Below the pieces are notes generated by a model. That model saw only the letters and a program-made list of their open reading frames with translations, made no database searches and had not been told where the DNA came from. A program made the translations under genes and the position numbers. 58,376 nt of DNA from an uncultured Bacteroidaceae bacterium. GTDB taxonomy: Bacteria; Bacteroidota; Bacteroidia; Bacteroidales; Bacteroidaceae. Location of the stretch: positions 1 through 58,376 of the forward strand of contig CAJOLC010000001.1 of assembly GCA_905235305.1 (NCBI GenBank), given 5' to 3'. Numbering within the stretch: position 1 is the first letter of the stretch; each line of letters begins with the position of its first letter. Positions 35,041 through 45,102 of the stretch are shown here, in pieces.

Positions 35041-37872
35041 ATGGCAAAAGAATATAATTTCCGTGAGATAGAACAGAAGTGGCATCGCCTCTGGACGGAA
35101 CGCCAGACGTACAAGGTCACCGAGGATGAGAGCCGCGAGAAGTTCTATGTCCTCAACATGTTCCCCTACCCCAGCGGCGCAGGCCTCCATGTGGGTCACC
35201 CCTTGGGCTACATCGCAAGCGACATCTATGCACGCTACAAGCGCCAGCAAGGCTTCAATGTCTTGAACCCCATGGGTTATGATGCCTACGGCCTTCCTGC
35301 CGAGCAGTACGCCATCAAGACAGGTCAGCACCCCGAGAAGACTACCTTCGCCAACATCGACCGCTATCGCGAGCAGCTCGACAAGATAGGCTTCTCGTTC
35401 GACTGGGACAGAGAAGTGCGTACTTGCACACCCGACTACTACCACTGGACACAGTGGGCCTTCCAGAAGATGTGGGGTTCCTACTTCGACGAAGAACTCC
35501 AAAAGGCACAGCCCATAGAGCGGCTCATAGAGAAGTTCAAGCAGGAAGGCACCTGGCCCGAAGGCGAGAAGGAGCAGAGCGACCTGCTGATGCAGCACCG
35601 CCTGGCCTTCCTTGGCGAGACAATGGTAAACTGGTGCCCCAAGCTCGGCACAGTGCTTGCCAACGACGAAGTGGTGGAAGGCGTCAGCGTACGCGGCGGC
35701 TACCCCGTAGAACAAAAGAAGATGCGGCAGTGGTGCTTGCGCGTCAGTGCCTACAGCCAACGCCTCCTCGACGGCCTCGACACCATCGAATGGAGCGAGA
35801 GCATTAAGGAAACACAGCGCAACTGGATAGGCCGCAGCGAGGGAACCGAAGTGGAGATCCCCTACACCCTCTCCAAAGATGGAGAGGAGGCAGGTTCCTT
35901 CACCATCTTCACCACGCGTGCCGACACGATGTTCGGCGTTACTTTCTTCGTCCTCGCACCCGAGAGCGAGCTGGTCGACAAGCTTGTGGCACCCGAGCAG
36001 CGTGCTGCCGTCGATGAGTACCTCAAGTACGTCAAGAGCCGCACCGAAAGGGAGCGCATGATAGACCACACCGTCACGGGCGTCTTCAGCGGTGCCTACG
36101 GCATCAACCCCATTACGGGCGACCGCTGCCCCATCTACATTGCTGAATACGTGCTTGCCGGCTACGGCACAGGTGCCATTATGGCTGTGCCTGCTCACGA
36201 CAGCCGTGACTACGCCTTCGCCAAGCACTTCGACCTGCCCATCATTCCCCTCGTGGAAGGAGCCGACATCTCGGAGGAAAGCTATGACGCCAAGGAAGGC
36301 ATCGTCACCAATTCGCCCAGCTCGCCGGACAAGAGCGTAAGCTACGACGGCGAAAGCCTTTGCCTCAACGGACTCACTATCAAAGAGGCCATAGCCGAGA
36401 CGAAGCGGTTCGTAGAGGCACACCACCTGGGACGCATCAAAGTGAACTATCGACTTAGGGACGCTATCTTCAGCCGTCAGCGCTACTGGGGCGAACCCTT
36501 CCCCGTCTATTATAAGAACGGCATCCCCACAATGATTCCCGAGGAATGCCTGCCCGTAGAACTGCCGCAGGTAGAGAAGTTCCTGCCCACCGAGACAGGC
36601 GAACCGCCCCTCGGCAACGCCCAGATTTGGGCTTGGGACGAGAAGAATCGTAAGATTGTCGATAAGAAACTCATCGACGAGGCTGCCGGCATCTATCCCA
36701 TCGAACTGTATACCATGCCTGGCTTCGCAGGTTCGAGCGCCTACTATCTGCGCTACATGGATCCGCACAACAATGAGGCTTTGGTAAGCGAAAAGGCTGC
36801 TTCCTATTGGCAGAACGTCGACCTCTACGTCGGCGGCTCAGAGCATGCCACAGGTCACCTTATTTACTCACGCTTCTGGAACAAGTTCCTCTTCGACCTC
36901 GGCATCAGCAAGAAGGAGGAGCCCTTCCACAAGCTCGTCAACCAAGGCATGATACAAGGGCGCTCCAACTTCGTGTATCGCATCAAGGAGACTAACACAT
37001 TTGTCTCCCTCGGACTCAAGGACCAGTACGACGTCACACCTATTCATGTGGATGTAAACATCGTCAAGAACGACGTCCTCGACCTCGACGCGTTCAAGGC
37101 CTGGAGCCCTGAGTATGCCACGGCTGACTTCGTTCTCGAGGACGGCAAATATGTTTGCGGCTGGGCCATCGAGAAGATGTCGAAGTCGATGTATAACGTC
37201 GTCAATCCCGACATGATTGTCGAGAACTATGGGGCAGACACGTTGCGTCTCTACGAGATGTTCCTCGGCCCAGTCGAGCAGTCGAAGCCCTGGGACACCA
37301 ACGGCATAGACGGCTGCTTCCGCTTCCTCAAGAAGCTCTGGGCACTGTATTGGGACAAGGACGGCAACTTGGCTGCCACCGAAGGAGAGCCTGCCGCAGA
37401 AAGCCTCAAGACGTTGCATAAGCTCATCAAGAAAGTGACATCGGACATCGAAGCCTTCTCCTACAACACGAGCATCTCAGCCTTTATGGTGGCAGTGAAC
37501 GAGCTTACTGCACAGAAATGCAACAGCCGCAGCGTGCTCCAGACACTGCCTGTACTCATCGCACCCTTCGCCCCTCACATCGCAGAGGAACTGTGGGAAG
37601 CAATGGGAGGCGAAGGCAGCGTGTGCGACGCAAAGTGGCCGCAACACGAAGAGAAGTACCTTGTGGAGACAAGCGTCAAGCTCGGCGTGCAGTTCAACGG
37701 CAAGGTTCGCTTCGACATGCTCTTCCCCGCCGATGCCAAACCCGAGCAGATGACAGAGCTGGCCACTACCGCTCCCGAGGCACAGAAGTACCTCGAAGGG
37801 ATGCAGATAGTGAAGACCATCGCCATCCCGGGGCGCATCGTCAACATCGTTGTCAAGCCAAAGGCGAATTAG
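35041..37872 (+). CDS. leuS: Leucyl-tRNA synthetase
   Basis: The 943-residue class Ia synthetase has the HIGH motif as HVGH at residues 50-53 (after [10 protein letters not shown]) and KMSKS at about 712-716. The CP1 editing domain (about 220-430) includes the [17 protein letters not shown] threonine-rich loop and [13 protein letters not shown] with the conserved editing Asp. The C-terminal anticodon-binding region is complete. It charges tRNA-Leu and edits misacylated products. It is cotranscribed with the barrel gene upstream and probably with the YitT pair downstream. Confidence 0.98.
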   Translation: MAKEYNFREIEQKWHRLWTERQTYKVTEDESREKFYVLNMFPYPSGAGLHVGHPLGYIASDIYARYKRQQGFNVLNPMGYDAYGLPAEQYAIKTGQHPEKTTFANIDRYREQLDKIGFSFDWDREVRTCTPDYYHWTQWAFQKMWGSYFDEELQKAQPIERLIEKFKQEGTWPEGEKEQSDLLMQHRLAFLGETMVNWCPKLGTVLANDEVVEGVSVRGGYPVEQKKMRQWCLRVSAYSQRLLDGLDTIEWSESIKETQRNWIGRSEGTEVEIPYTLSKDGEEAGSFTIFTTRADTMFGVTFFVLAPESELVDKLVAPEQRAAVDEYLKYVKSRTERERMIDHTVTGVFSGAYGINPITGDRCPIYIAEYVLAGYGTGAIMAVPAHDSRDYAFAKHFDLPIIPLVEGADISEESYDAKEGIVTNSPSSPDKSVSYDGESLCLNGLTIKEAIAETKRFVEAHHLGRIKVNYRLRDAIFSRQRYWGEPFPVYYKNGIPTMIPEECLPVELPQVEKFLPTETGEPPLGNAQIWAWDEKNRKIVDKKLIDEAAGIYPIELYTMPGFAGSSAYYLRYMDPHNNEALVSEKAASYWQNVDLYVGGSEHATGHLIYSRFWNKFLFDLGISKKEEPFHKLVNQGMIQGRSNFVYRIKETNTFVSLGLKDQYDVTPIHVDVNIVKNDVLDLDAFKAWSPEYATADFVLEDGKYVCGWAIEKMSKSMYNVVNPDMIVENYGADTLRLYEMFLGPVEQSKPWDTNGIDGCFRFLKKLWALYWDKDGNLAATEGEPAAESLKTLHKLIKKVTSDIEAFSYNTSISAFMVAVNELTAQKCNSRSVLQTLPVLIAPFAPHIAEELWEAMGGEGSVCDAKWPQHEEKYLVETSVKLGVQFNGKVRFDMLFPADAKPEQMTELATTAPEAQKYLEGMQIVKTIAIPGRIVNIVVKPKAN

Positions 37873-37909
37873 AAAACAACGAAAGTTAGAATAACTAACA
37901 CTCTGAGAG

Positions 37910-38806
37910 TTGAAACTGGAACAGAAGAAAGGCCACATATGGGAGTTTCTGCTGGACTTCCTTGCCGTCAACCTTGGCATTGCTATCTACGCATTGGGGT
38001 GGGCAGTGTTCCTCCTGCCTTACCACATTACGACGGGAGGACTTACGGGTGTATTCGCCATCGTGTACTACCTGACGAAGTTCCCCATGTCGGCAGCCCT
38101 CTTCATTGCCAACGGCATCCTGCTTCTCATCTCTCTCAAACCGCTTGGATGGAAGTTTGTGGCTGGGACTGCGTATGCCGTCTTTGCCCTCTCTTCCTTC
38201 CTCGAGATAGGGCAACAGGTAATGACGAATCCCGACGGGTCGCTCATTCAGGTGCTCGGTCCCGGACAAGACTCCATGGCTTGTGTGCTGGGAGCCATCC
38301 TTAATGGCATCGGCGTGGGCATGGTTTTCCTGGCGGGAGGCAGCACTGGCGGCTGGGACATCATTGCCGCGCTGGTCAACAAGCACCACAATATCTCCTT
38401 CGGACGCATCCTGCTCTACCTCGACTTCCTTGTCATCGCCTCCTGCTGGCCCATCTTCCACGACTGGCGCATGGTGGTGTTCGGCTATGTCACCCTGGCC
38501 GTCTACACCTACGTCATCGACATGCTCATCAACAGTTCGCGGCAAGATGTGCAATTCATCATCTTCACCCGCAAACATCGTGAGATATGTGACCGCATCA
38601 TCACCGAGACTGCACATTCCGCCACAGTGCTCGACGGTGAGGGTTACTACACGCACGGAAACGTGAAGGTCGTCTTTGTGATTGTCCACAAGAGAGAGAG
38701 TCTGACCTTGCTACGCATGATTAGGGAGATAGACCCTGCCGCCTTCGTGTCGCAGAGCAGAGCGGAAGGTGTCTATGGAAATGGGTTCAACATCATCAAG
38801 CCATGA
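37910..38806 (+). CDS. YitT family membrane protein (first of a pair)
   Basis: The 298-residue protein has a likely TTG start at 37910 (KLEQKKGHIWEFL follows). Five or six membrane segments (for example LGIAIYALGWAVFLLPYHIT, LAGGSTGGWDIIAALVNK) are followed by a cytosolic DUF2179 domain (about 215-290: ILDGEGYYTHGNVKVVFVIV...EIDPAAFVSQSRAEGVYG). YitT proteins are uncharacterised membrane proteins in which DUF2179 may bind a ligand. The stop overlaps the start of the second copy (ATGA). Confidence 0.87.
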   Translation: MKLEQKKGHIWEFLLDFLAVNLGIAIYALGWAVFLLPYHITTGGLTGVFAIVYYLTKFPMSAALFIANGILLLISLKPLGWKFVAGTAYAVFALSSFLEIGQQVMTNPDGSLIQVLGPGQDSMACVLGAILNGIGVGMVFLAGGSTGGWDIIAALVNKHHNISFGRILLYLDFLVIASCWPIFHDWRMVVFGYVTLAVYTYVIDMLINSSRQDVQFIIFTRKHREICDRIITETAHSATVLDGEGYYTHGNVKVVFVIVHKRESLTLLRMIREIDPAAFVSQSRAEGVYGNGFNIIKP

Positions 38807-39711
38807 CGATAAAGGACATCATAGGACCTTCGCCGTGGCAGCTGCTGCGCGACTATCTGCAGGTACTATTAGGTGCCACCATCTACACATTGGGCTATGC
38901 AGTTTTCCTGCTACCATACAAAATAGTGAGCGGAGGCGTGACTGGTGTCGCCACCATCATTTTCTACCTGACGGGTTTCCCTGCGGGGAACACGTACTTC
39001 TTCGTGAATATCTTCCTGCTCATACTGGCGATGCACATTCTGGGATGGCGCTATCTGGTGCGCACCATCATGGGGATTCTGTTCGTTTCCGTGGGTATCG
39101 GGCTTCTGCAAAGTCACCTCACCGAAGCATTACCCGACGGGACGACGCAGCTGATGCACATTCTGGGAGACCAGAAGTTCATGGCCTGCGTCATCGGTGC
39201 CTTTCTCGAAGGATTAGGCTTGGCAACCATCTTCCTGGCAGGCGGCAGTACAGGCGGCACAGACATCATTGCCAGTGCCATCAACAAGTACTGGAACATC
39301 TCACTGGGGCGGCTGCTCCTGATGTGCGACATCGTCATCATCGGCCTGAGCTACATCATCGGTCACGACATAGAGACGCTGGTGGTAGGCTATCTGGCAA
39401 TGTTCATCAGCACCAACTTCATCGACTACATCATCAACTCTGCCCGCCAGAGCGTGCAGTTCATCATCATCAGCGACCGCTATGAGGAGATTGCGACAGA
39501 AGTCAACACACGGCTCGATCGAGGCGTGACCGTCCTGATGGGCGAAGGCTTCTACAGCAGAGAAAAGCGTCAGGTGTTGCTCATTCTTGCCAAACGCTAC
39601 GAGAGTCGCAGCATCTTCAGGCTCATAAAACGGCTCGACCCACGGGCATTTGTCTCCATGAGTAACGTGGAAGGCGTCTTCGGCGAAGGATTCGACATGA
39701 TTAAAAAGTGA
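38803..39711 (+). CDS. YitT family membrane protein (second of a pair)
   Basis: The 302-residue product has the same architecture as its upstream neighbour: VLLGATIYTLGYAVFLLPYK, GGSTGGTDIIASAINKYWNI, and a DUF2179 tail ending DPRAFVSMSNVEGVFGEGFD. The two differ substantially in sequence, so the duplication is old. The ATGA overlap implies translational coupling and possibly a hetero-oligomer. The function of the family is not known. Confidence 0.87.
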   Translation: MTIKDIIGPSPWQLLRDYLQVLLGATIYTLGYAVFLLPYKIVSGGVTGVATIIFYLTGFPAGNTYFFVNIFLLILAMHILGWRYLVRTIMGILFVSVGIGLLQSHLTEALPDGTTQLMHILGDQKFMACVIGAFLEGLGLATIFLAGGSTGGTDIIASAINKYWNISLGRLLLMCDIVIIGLSYIIGHDIETLVVGYLAMFISTNFIDYIINSARQSVQFIIISDRYEEIATEVNTRLDRGVTVLMGEGFYSREKRQVLLILAKRYESRSIFRLIKRLDPRAFVSMSNVEGVFGEGFDMIKK

Positions 39712-39731
39712 AAAAGTAAAAAGGTGAAAAC
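39704..39731 (+). repeat. Four A-rich 7-bp units
   Basis: AAAAGTG, AAAAAGT, AAAAAGG, TGAAAAC at 39704-39731 span the yitT stop codon and the short spacer to the next start at 39735. Confidence 0.55.
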
Positions 39732-39734
39732 TAA

Positions 39735-40361
39735 ATGATGGAACAGGAACTTATCATGGCAACAAATAATGCCCACAAGCTGGAGGAAGTGCGGCAGATA
39801 CTGGCCGGCACCTTCTCGGTGAAGAGTCTGAGCGACATCGGTTGCACGGAGGACATCCCCGAGACTGCCGACACCCTGGAAGGCAATGCCCTTGAAAAAG
39901 CACGCTACATCTACGAGCACTACGGCGTGGACTGCTTTGCCGACGACACCGGCCTGGAGGTAGAAGCACTCGGTGGAGCACCAGGCGTCTATACGGCACG
40001 CTTCGGAGCCATGAACGGATACGGTGAGAGCCATGATGCAGAAGCTAACATCGAGTGCCTGCTCGACAGACTCGAGGGGGCAGAGAGTCGCAGGGCACGC
40101 TTCCGGACGGTCATAGCACTTGTCAGGGGGCGAGGAGCGGAGAGCAATGAGAAAGAGGAGTGGCTCTTCGAAGGAATCGTCGAAGGCGAGATTCTGCCAG
40201 GGCGTGCTGGCGAGGGAGGCTTTGGATACGACCCCGTCTTTGCCCCTCGAGAAGCAGGCGGACTCAGCTTTGCCCAGATGAGTGCCGAAGCAAAGAACAG
40301 CATCAGCCATCGGGGCCGAGCCATAAAGAAACTATCGGAATTTCTTTGTGCGGTACAATAA
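39735..40361 (+). CDS. rdgB: Non-canonical purine NTP pyrophosphatase (RdgB/HAM1)
   Basis: The 208-residue enzyme hydrolyses dITP/XTP to the monophosphate, keeping deaminated purines out of DNA and RNA. Family motifs are in order: MATNNAHKLEEVRQIL (substrate loop), CFADDTGLEVEALGGAPGVYTARF (metal-binding and base-recognition), GEGGFGYDPVF and SHRGRAIKKLSEF. The start at MMEQEL is uncertain by one codon. It is in the same direction as, and 23 bp after, the YitT pair. Confidence 0.95.
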   Translation: MMEQELIMATNNAHKLEEVRQILAGTFSVKSLSDIGCTEDIPETADTLEGNALEKARYIYEHYGVDCFADDTGLEVEALGGAPGVYTARFGAMNGYGESHDAEANIECLLDRLEGAESRRARFRTVIALVRGRGAESNEKEEWLFEGIVEGEILPGRAGEGGFGYDPVFAPREAGGLSFAQMSAEAKNSISHRGRAIKKLSEFLCAVQ

Positions 40362-40394
40362 ATAAAGCCCCCCAAACGTTTTTTTAATGAAGAG

Positions 40395-40422
40395 TCTCTA
40401 ATCCCTAATTCCTGATCCCTCC
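40395..40422 (+). repeat. Four 7-bp units touching the porZ start codon
   Basis: TCTCTAA, TCCCTAA, TTCCTGA, TCCCTCC occupy 40395-40422; the ATG of porZ follows at 40424. Confidence 0.65.
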
Positions 40423-40423
40423 A

Positions 40424-42727
40424 ATGACAAGAAGACCTCTCTATATAGCACTGCTCCTGTGCGTGCTCTGCCTTACAACCTCTGCCCATCAACTGGGAAC
40501 TTGGCAACTGTATCTCAGCTATCAGATTGCTACGAAAAGCGACATGAGTGGCAGCATCATCTATTCCTTGATGAACGGCAACCTGCTTTCCTACGATACG
40601 GAAGACGGCGAAGTGCGGACCTATGACCACCTCAGCGAGCTAAGTGATGTCAATATCGCCTATATTGCCTACAGCAAGGAGGCCGAACGGCTGCTCATCG
40701 TCTACAGCAACAGCAACATAGACTTGCTCGGCAGGGATGGGACGATCTTGAACCTCTCTGCCCTGAAGGACAAACGCATTCTGGGCAAGGAGGTCTCCTA
40801 TGTCAGCATATATGGGACGACGGCATACCTGGCAACAGGCTTCGGCTTCGTCACTGTGGACATGAAGGAGGGCGTCTTCCTGGACACCTACAAGATGAGC
40901 CGGACAGTTCAATGCATCACGGCATCCGACGACAAGGTGTTCATCGCTACACCGAACGGCGTTTACCAATGCCCTAAGAGCAGCAACATGCAACTGGAAG
41001 ACAACTGGAGCCAGAGATCCACATGGGCCACCGTAATGAACATGTGCTATTATCAGGGCAAAGTCATGGCTCTGACGAGCGCCACACTCTACGAGATGGA
41101 CCCCGGCAGCACTACCAATACAGCATACGACAGAGGTAGCTACACCTACCTAAAGCACAGCGGAGACTATATCTTCTGGGGCAACAAGACACAGCTCGGC
41201 ATGACCTCCGACCTCACAGCCAGCCCCACCATCCTAGATACGCCTGCCAATTGGAGCGACGTCTCCTATGTCAAAGGCACTTACTGGATGAGCGAGCAGG
41301 AGAATGGCTTGCGCGGCTATAAGATAACCGGCACTGAAATAGTGCCTACAGGTGAAGTCATCCAGCCCAGCAGCCCTATCCGCGACCTTGGATACAGCCT
41401 CACGTGGGTAGGCGACCGCCTCCTCGTGGCAGGCGGCATCAATACGGTGAGCGGCTTCTCCAATCCTGCCACCGCCATGTACTACGAGAATGGAGAGTGG
41501 ACTAACTTCACGGAAATGACCGTACCACCTGAATACCCCCGACTACAGATTATCAATACGACCAACTTGGTGCAAGACCCGACGGACGACACGCATCACT
41601 TTGCCAGCCTTTACCGCGGAGGTCTCGTGGAGTATAGGAATGGCAAGTTCGTCAAGAACTACAATCGAGACAACTCACCCCTGCAAAGCATTTTCAACCC
41701 GCCATATCCTCAATACTATAACTATGTAACATGTTCTGGCCTGAGTTATGACGGAGAGGGCAATCTTTGGATGGCTTCGTCGCAGGTAGACACTGTGCTG
41801 CACTACATCAAGCCGAATGGCAAATGGGTAAGCCTGACCTACGATGAAATCAAGAGAGCGTCGCTCATAGACCAGATACTGCATCATAGCAGCGGCATAA
41901 AACTCATATCAAGCCGACGCCTTGATATGCGTGGCATCTTCTGTCTTGATACGAAAGGGACAGAACGCGTCACCGACGACAGGACAATACTGCTCCAGAA
42001 CATCGTCAATCAGGATAACACGTCCTACTCACCAGAACAGTTCTTCTGCCTCCAAGAGGATTTGGATGGCACCGTCTGGGTTGGCACATCGTCCGGACTA
42101 TTTGCCATTGAAGATGTTTCCAAGGTGTTTGACAAGGATTTCCACTTCACCCAGGTTAAGATAAACCGCAATGATGGCAGCGGCTTGGCAGACTATCTGC
42201 TCAACGATGTCTCTATTGCCTGCATCTCCTTCGATGCTGCTAACCGCAAGTGGATTGGTACCCAGACCAACGGAGCCTTCCTAATCAGTGCCGACGGGCA
42301 GGAGATGATACACCACTTCACTACCGACAACAGTCCTCTCCTAAGCAACAACGTGCAAAGCATTGCTGCGCATCCGGGCACGGGAGAAGTGATCTTCGGC
42401 ACGGACAAAGGCCTGTGCAGCTACATGGGCGATGCCACATTGCCCGAAGCCGAACTGGAGAAGAGCAACGTCACCATATTCCCGAACCCGGTTACACCAG
42501 ACTACAACGGCCCGATTGCTATTCGGGGACTGGTGAACGACACGGAAGTGAAGATACTCTCCACTGGTGGTCAGCTCGTATGGAACGGCAGGTCTGCCGG
42601 CGGCACATGCATTTGGAACGGCTGTGCCAACAATGGCTTGCACGTGGCGAGCGGCATTTATCATGTCGTCGCCAACACTCCTGAGGGAGGCAAGGCCATC
42701 GTGACACGCATCGTCATTGTAAGATAA
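40424..42727 (+). CDS. porZ: PorZ-like type IX secretion system protein
   Basis: The 767-residue protein has a signal peptide (cleavage after TTSAH) and two seven-blade-type beta-propellers (about 25-690) with two-component-regulator-propeller repeats such as GNLWMASSQVDTVLHYIKPNG, TVWVGTSSGLFAIEDV and KWIGTQTNGAFLISADGQE. The C-terminal Ig-like sorting domain (about 690-767) starts NVTIFPNPVTPDYNG and ends KAIVTRIVIVR. PorZ is a surface component of the T9SS attachment complex that hands A-LPS or an equivalent anchor to PorU. It supports T9SS export of the two surface proteins at the left end. Name by architecture. Confidence 0.8.
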   Translation: MTRRPLYIALLLCVLCLTTSAHQLGTWQLYLSYQIATKSDMSGSIIYSLMNGNLLSYDTEDGEVRTYDHLSELSDVNIAYIAYSKEAERLLIVYSNSNIDLLGRDGTILNLSALKDKRILGKEVSYVSIYGTTAYLATGFGFVTVDMKEGVFLDTYKMSRTVQCITASDDKVFIATPNGVYQCPKSSNMQLEDNWSQRSTWATVMNMCYYQGKVMALTSATLYEMDPGSTTNTAYDRGSYTYLKHSGDYIFWGNKTQLGMTSDLTASPTILDTPANWSDVSYVKGTYWMSEQENGLRGYKITGTEIVPTGEVIQPSSPIRDLGYSLTWVGDRLLVAGGINTVSGFSNPATAMYYENGEWTNFTEMTVPPEYPRLQIINTTNLVQDPTDDTHHFASLYRGGLVEYRNGKFVKNYNRDNSPLQSIFNPPYPQYYNYVTCSGLSYDGEGNLWMASSQVDTVLHYIKPNGKWVSLTYDEIKRASLIDQILHHSSGIKLISSRRLDMRGIFCLDTKGTERVTDDRTILLQNIVNQDNTSYSPEQFFCLQEDLDGTVWVGTSSGLFAIEDVSKVFDKDFHFTQVKINRNDGSGLADYLLNDVSIACISFDAANRKWIGTQTNGAFLISADGQEMIHHFTTDNSPLLSNNVQSIAAHPGTGEVIFGTDKGLCSYMGDATLPEAELEKSNVTIFPNPVTPDYNGPIAIRGLVNDTEVKILSTGGQLVWNGRSAGGTCIWNGCANNGLHVASGIYHVVANTPEGGKAIVTRIVIVR

Positions 42728-42736
42728 TCCGGGCTG

Positions 42737-43012
42737 CTACAGCTGCATCTTTTCGATCTTCATATCGCCACAGCTCTGGATGACACCCACGAGTTCCTTG
42801 AACTCTGGCGTGGCGGAGTGCTTTTCGAGGGCTTCTTCGCTTTCCCATGTCTCGCAGAACATGAAGATGTCCTTGCGTGTGGCACTTTCGAAGACGTCGT
42901 AGCTGACCATGCCTTCATGCTTCTGAGTCTTTGCCGTGAGGAGGATGGCTGCCTCAAGGGCTTCGTTGTACTTACCTTTCTTAGCTTGGAAGAAACAATT
43001 TAAACGAATCAT
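42737..43012 (-). CDS. Antibiotic biosynthesis monooxygenase (ABM/YgiN-like) domain protein
   Basis: The 91-residue single-domain protein begins MIRLNCFFQAKKGKYNEALE and has the ABM pattern: first strand, helix EAAILLTAKTQKHEGMVSYDVFES, then DIFMFCETWESEEALEKHSATPEFKEL with the conserved ETW-x-S and final strand MKIEKMQL. These dimeric ferredoxin-like enzymes include quinol monooxygenases; many remain uncharacterised. It is convergent with porZ (9 bp apart) and upstream of it on the minus strand lies lpxB. Confidence 0.85.
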   Translation of the reverse strand: MIRLNCFFQAKKGKYNEALEAAILLTAKTQKHEGMVSYDVFESATRKDIFMFCETWESEEALEKHSATPEFKELVGVIQSCGDMKIEKMQL

Positions 43013-43033
43013 AATGTCATTTAGGATTTAATG

Positions 43034-43061
43034 ATTTACTATTAACTATTCACTATTTGTC
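43034..43061. repeat. Four 7-bp units at the lpxB stop codon
   Basis: ATTTACT, ATTAACT, ATTCACT, ATTTGTC at 43034-43061. The lpxB stop (43053-43055, minus strand) lies within the last unit, so the terminal residues TKDK are partly repeat-encoded. Confidence 0.6.
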
Positions 43062-44216
43062 TTTTGTAACGTCGAGTATTATCTTTGCTGCTCTGTCGGG
43101 TGCTCCAGGGCCAGACAGGAGCCTGGCCATGCGTTCATAGCCTTTTAGCTGAGCTTCCCGTTCCTGTCCTCCGGGCAGGATTGAAGTAAGGTGGCGGCGG
43201 ACATTGGCTATGTTCATCTGATGGCCGACGAGTTCCGGCACCACTTCTTCGCCGGCGATGAGGTTGACGAGGGATATGTAGGGGACCTTCAGAAAGAGCC
43301 GTTTGGCGAGGGAAACCAGTCGGCCTGCCTTCGTGCGGTAGCATACGACTTGCGGCACACGCAGCAGGGCTGTCTCGAGCGTCGCAGTGCCGCTGGTAAC
43401 GAGGGCTGCCGTGCTGTGCTGAAGAAGCTGGAGCGTCTGGTCGCGAACGACAGTACATTTACCGTTTAGCCATTCACCATCTGCCATTTTAATGCACTTC
43501 TCGTAGAACTCATCCTCGAGTCCCGGGGCAGCGGCGACTATTATCCTGCTGTCTGCCGCATAGGGTTCTGCCGCTTTCAGCATTATGGGGAGGTTGCTGC
43601 TCACCTCTTGTCTGCGGCTTCCAGGCAGCAGGGCGATGACGGGTTGCGTAGTTCCTTGCTCCTTGCTCCCTGCCCCCTGCTCCTCAGAAGGGTGTTCCCT
43701 GAGGTAGGCCTCCACTTCATCCACGGTCGGGTTGCCTACATAATATATAGGATAATGGTGCTTCTCCTGGTAGTACGGCACTTCGAAGGGCAGGATGGAG
43801 AGCAGGCAGTCGACGCCTTGCTTAATGCTGCGTATGCGGTGCTCCTTCCATGCCCATATCTTCGGAGCGATGTAGTAGACCACGGGAATCGAGCTGTGCT
43901 GCTTGATGAAGCTGGCTATCCGGAGGTTGAACCCTGGGTAATCGACCAGAATCAGCACGTCGGGTTTCCACTCGAGGATGTCTTTCTGGCAGTGCCTCAT
44001 ACCGCGGAGTATGGTGGGCAGATGCCTCAGGACGGTGAGGAATCCCATGTAGGCGAGGTCGCGATAGTGCCGGACGAGCTCAGCACCCTGTGCTGCCATC
44101 ATGTCTCCGCCGTAACAACGGAACCGAGCCGCTGCATCCTGCTGCCTGATGGCTGCTATCAGATGGCTGGCGTGGACGTCGCCACTGGCCTCTCCTGCTA
44201 TGAGATAGTACTTCAT
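43053..44216 (-). CDS. lpxB: Lipid-A-disaccharide synthase
   Basis: The 387-residue GT19 enzyme joins UDP-diacylglucosamine and lipid X to form the tetraacyl disaccharide of lipid A. Visible motifs are the N-terminal IAGEASGDVHASHLI, LVDYPGFNLRIASF, the KIWAWKEHRI loop, VGNP and the ALLPGSRRQEVSSNLP nucleotide-binding segment, with TSGTATLETALLRVPQVV near residue 285. An insertion at residues about 177-190 (SEEQGAGSKEQGTT) is encoded by five 7-bp repeats (43649-43683) and lies before VIALLPGSR. Followed on the same strand by nothing until the ABM gene; preceded by surE, 99 bp upstream. Confidence 0.95.
   Translation of the reverse strand: MKYYLIAGEASGDVHASHLIAAIRQQDAAARFRCYGGDMMAAQGAELVRHYRDLAYMGFLTVLRHLPTILRGMRHCQKDILEWKPDVLILVDYPGFNLRIASFIKQHSSIPVVYYIAPKIWAWKEHRIRSIKQGVDCLLSILPFEVPYYQEKHHYPIYYVGNPTVDEVEAYLREHPSEEQGAGSKEQGTTQPVIALLPGSRRQEVSSNLPIMLKAAEPYAADSRIIVAAAPGLEDEFYEKCIKMADGEWLNGKCTVVRDQTLQLLQHSTAALVTSGTATLETALLRVPQVVCYRTKAGRLVSLAKRLFLKVPYISLVNLIAGEEVVPELVGHQMNIANVRRHLTSILPGGQEREAQLKGYERMARLLSGPGAPDRAAKIILDVTKDK
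43649..43683. repeat. 7-bp repeats inside the lpxB reading frame
   Basis: TAGTTCC, TTGCTCC, TTGCTCC, CTGCCCC, CTGCTCC on the plus strand. Reversed they give GGAGCAG, GGGGCAG, GGAGCAA, GGAGCAA, GGAACTA. About 19 bases (GGGAGCAAGGAGCAAGGAA) are identical to the intergenic array at about 51760-51780. Confidence 0.75.
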
Positions 44217-44234
44217 CTTTACTGTTTTATGAGG

Positions 44235-44321
44235 GGTTAGAGGTTAGAGGTTAGGGGTTAGAGGATACATTGGGTTCCGAATCAGCATCCTCAGCAATTC
44301 TCTGACCACTAACCTCTAACC
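44235..44321. repeat. Inverted GAGGTTA-type heptamer arms between surE and lpxB
   Basis: GGTTAGAGGTTAG (44235-44247), within further GAGGTTA/GGGGTTA units to about 44264, is matched by CTAACCTCTAACC at 44309-44321. The 13-bp arms can fold across the 99-bp spacer, and the surE stop codon (44316-44318) lies in the distal arm. A hairpin here could uncouple surE from lpxB expression. Confidence 0.7.
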
Positions 44322-45074
44322 ACTTACCACCGCTTTCTTTAGTTCGTCGAGCCATGTATGGGCCGTCATGTCCAGCTGTATGGGCGTGATGGAAGCATAG
44401 CCGTGGTCGAGCGCCCAGTAGTCTGTGTCGGCCGCATCGGGCTCGAGGTTCAGGAAATGTCCCGTGATGCGGTACTCGCCTTCGCCCACTTTCATCATCT
44501 CTTTCATCCACCTCCCGCGCCCGATACGGCAGATGCGCGTACCGTTGAGCCGTGCCACTTCGGGGAAGTTGACGTTGAGCATCACGTCCTCCGGCAGCCC
44601 GTGTCCGAGGACGTAACGGGCTGTCTCGACGACGACATCCTCGTAGGGACGGAAATCGCATTGCTGACTTCGGGTCCGCAGACTGTATGCGATGGCTGGC
44701 ACAGCCTTCATGCATGCCTCGAGAGCTGCGCCGACCGTACCGCTGTAATGCACCGAGACCGAGGCATTATCACCATGATTGATGCCGCTCACTACGAGGT
44801 CCGGCCGCTTCTCGAGCAGTCCGTCCATAGCCAGCTTTATGCAGTCCGTGGGCGTGCCGCTGCATTGATAGACCTTCAGACCAGCCTGCTCGCGCACGAG
44901 CTTAACGGTGATGGCGTCGAGCGGCGATATGCTGCACGAGGCGGCACTGCGTGGGCCGTCGGGAGCCACCACGATGACGTCGCCCAGCGGGCGCATCAGT
45001 TCGGTCAGCACCCCCAGTCCCTGCGCCGTCACACCGTCGTCGTTCGATATAAGTATCAAGGGTTTCTTCGACAT
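44316..45074 (-). CDS. surE: 5'/3'-nucleotidase SurE
   Basis: The 252-residue metallophosphatase acts on nucleoside monophosphates. The signature ISNDDGVTAQGLGVL (Asp12, Asp13 as metal ligands), PRSAASCSISPLDAITV (Ser ligand region), GTPTDCIKLAMDGLL and VSGINHGDNASVSVHYSGTVGAALE are all present. The C-terminus (KAVVSG) and stop run into the heptamer arm shared with the lpxB spacer. The surE-lpxB pair divergent from parA is a conserved Bacteroidota arrangement (recollection). Confidence 0.96.
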   Translation of the reverse strand: MSKKPLILISNDDGVTAQGLGVLTELMRPLGDVIVVAPDGPRSAASCSISPLDAITVKLVREQAGLKVYQCSGTPTDCIKLAMDGLLEKRPDLVVSGINHGDNASVSVHYSGTVGAALEACMKAVPAIAYSLRTRSQQCDFRPYEDVVVETARYVLGHGLPEDVMLNVNFPEVARLNGTRICRIGRGRWMKEMMKVGEGEYRITGHFLNLEPDAADTDYWALDHGYASITPIQLDMTAHTWLDELKKAVVSG

Positions 45075-45094
45075 GTTTGCGTGTTTATCCTCTG

Positions 45095-45102
45095 CAAAGA
45101 TA
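45095..45102 (-). promoter_or_regulatory. -7 box of surE
   Basis: Minus-strand TATCTTTG (45102-45095), 20 bp before the start codon at 45074. The -33 region is T-rich without a clear TTTG. Confidence 0.5.
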
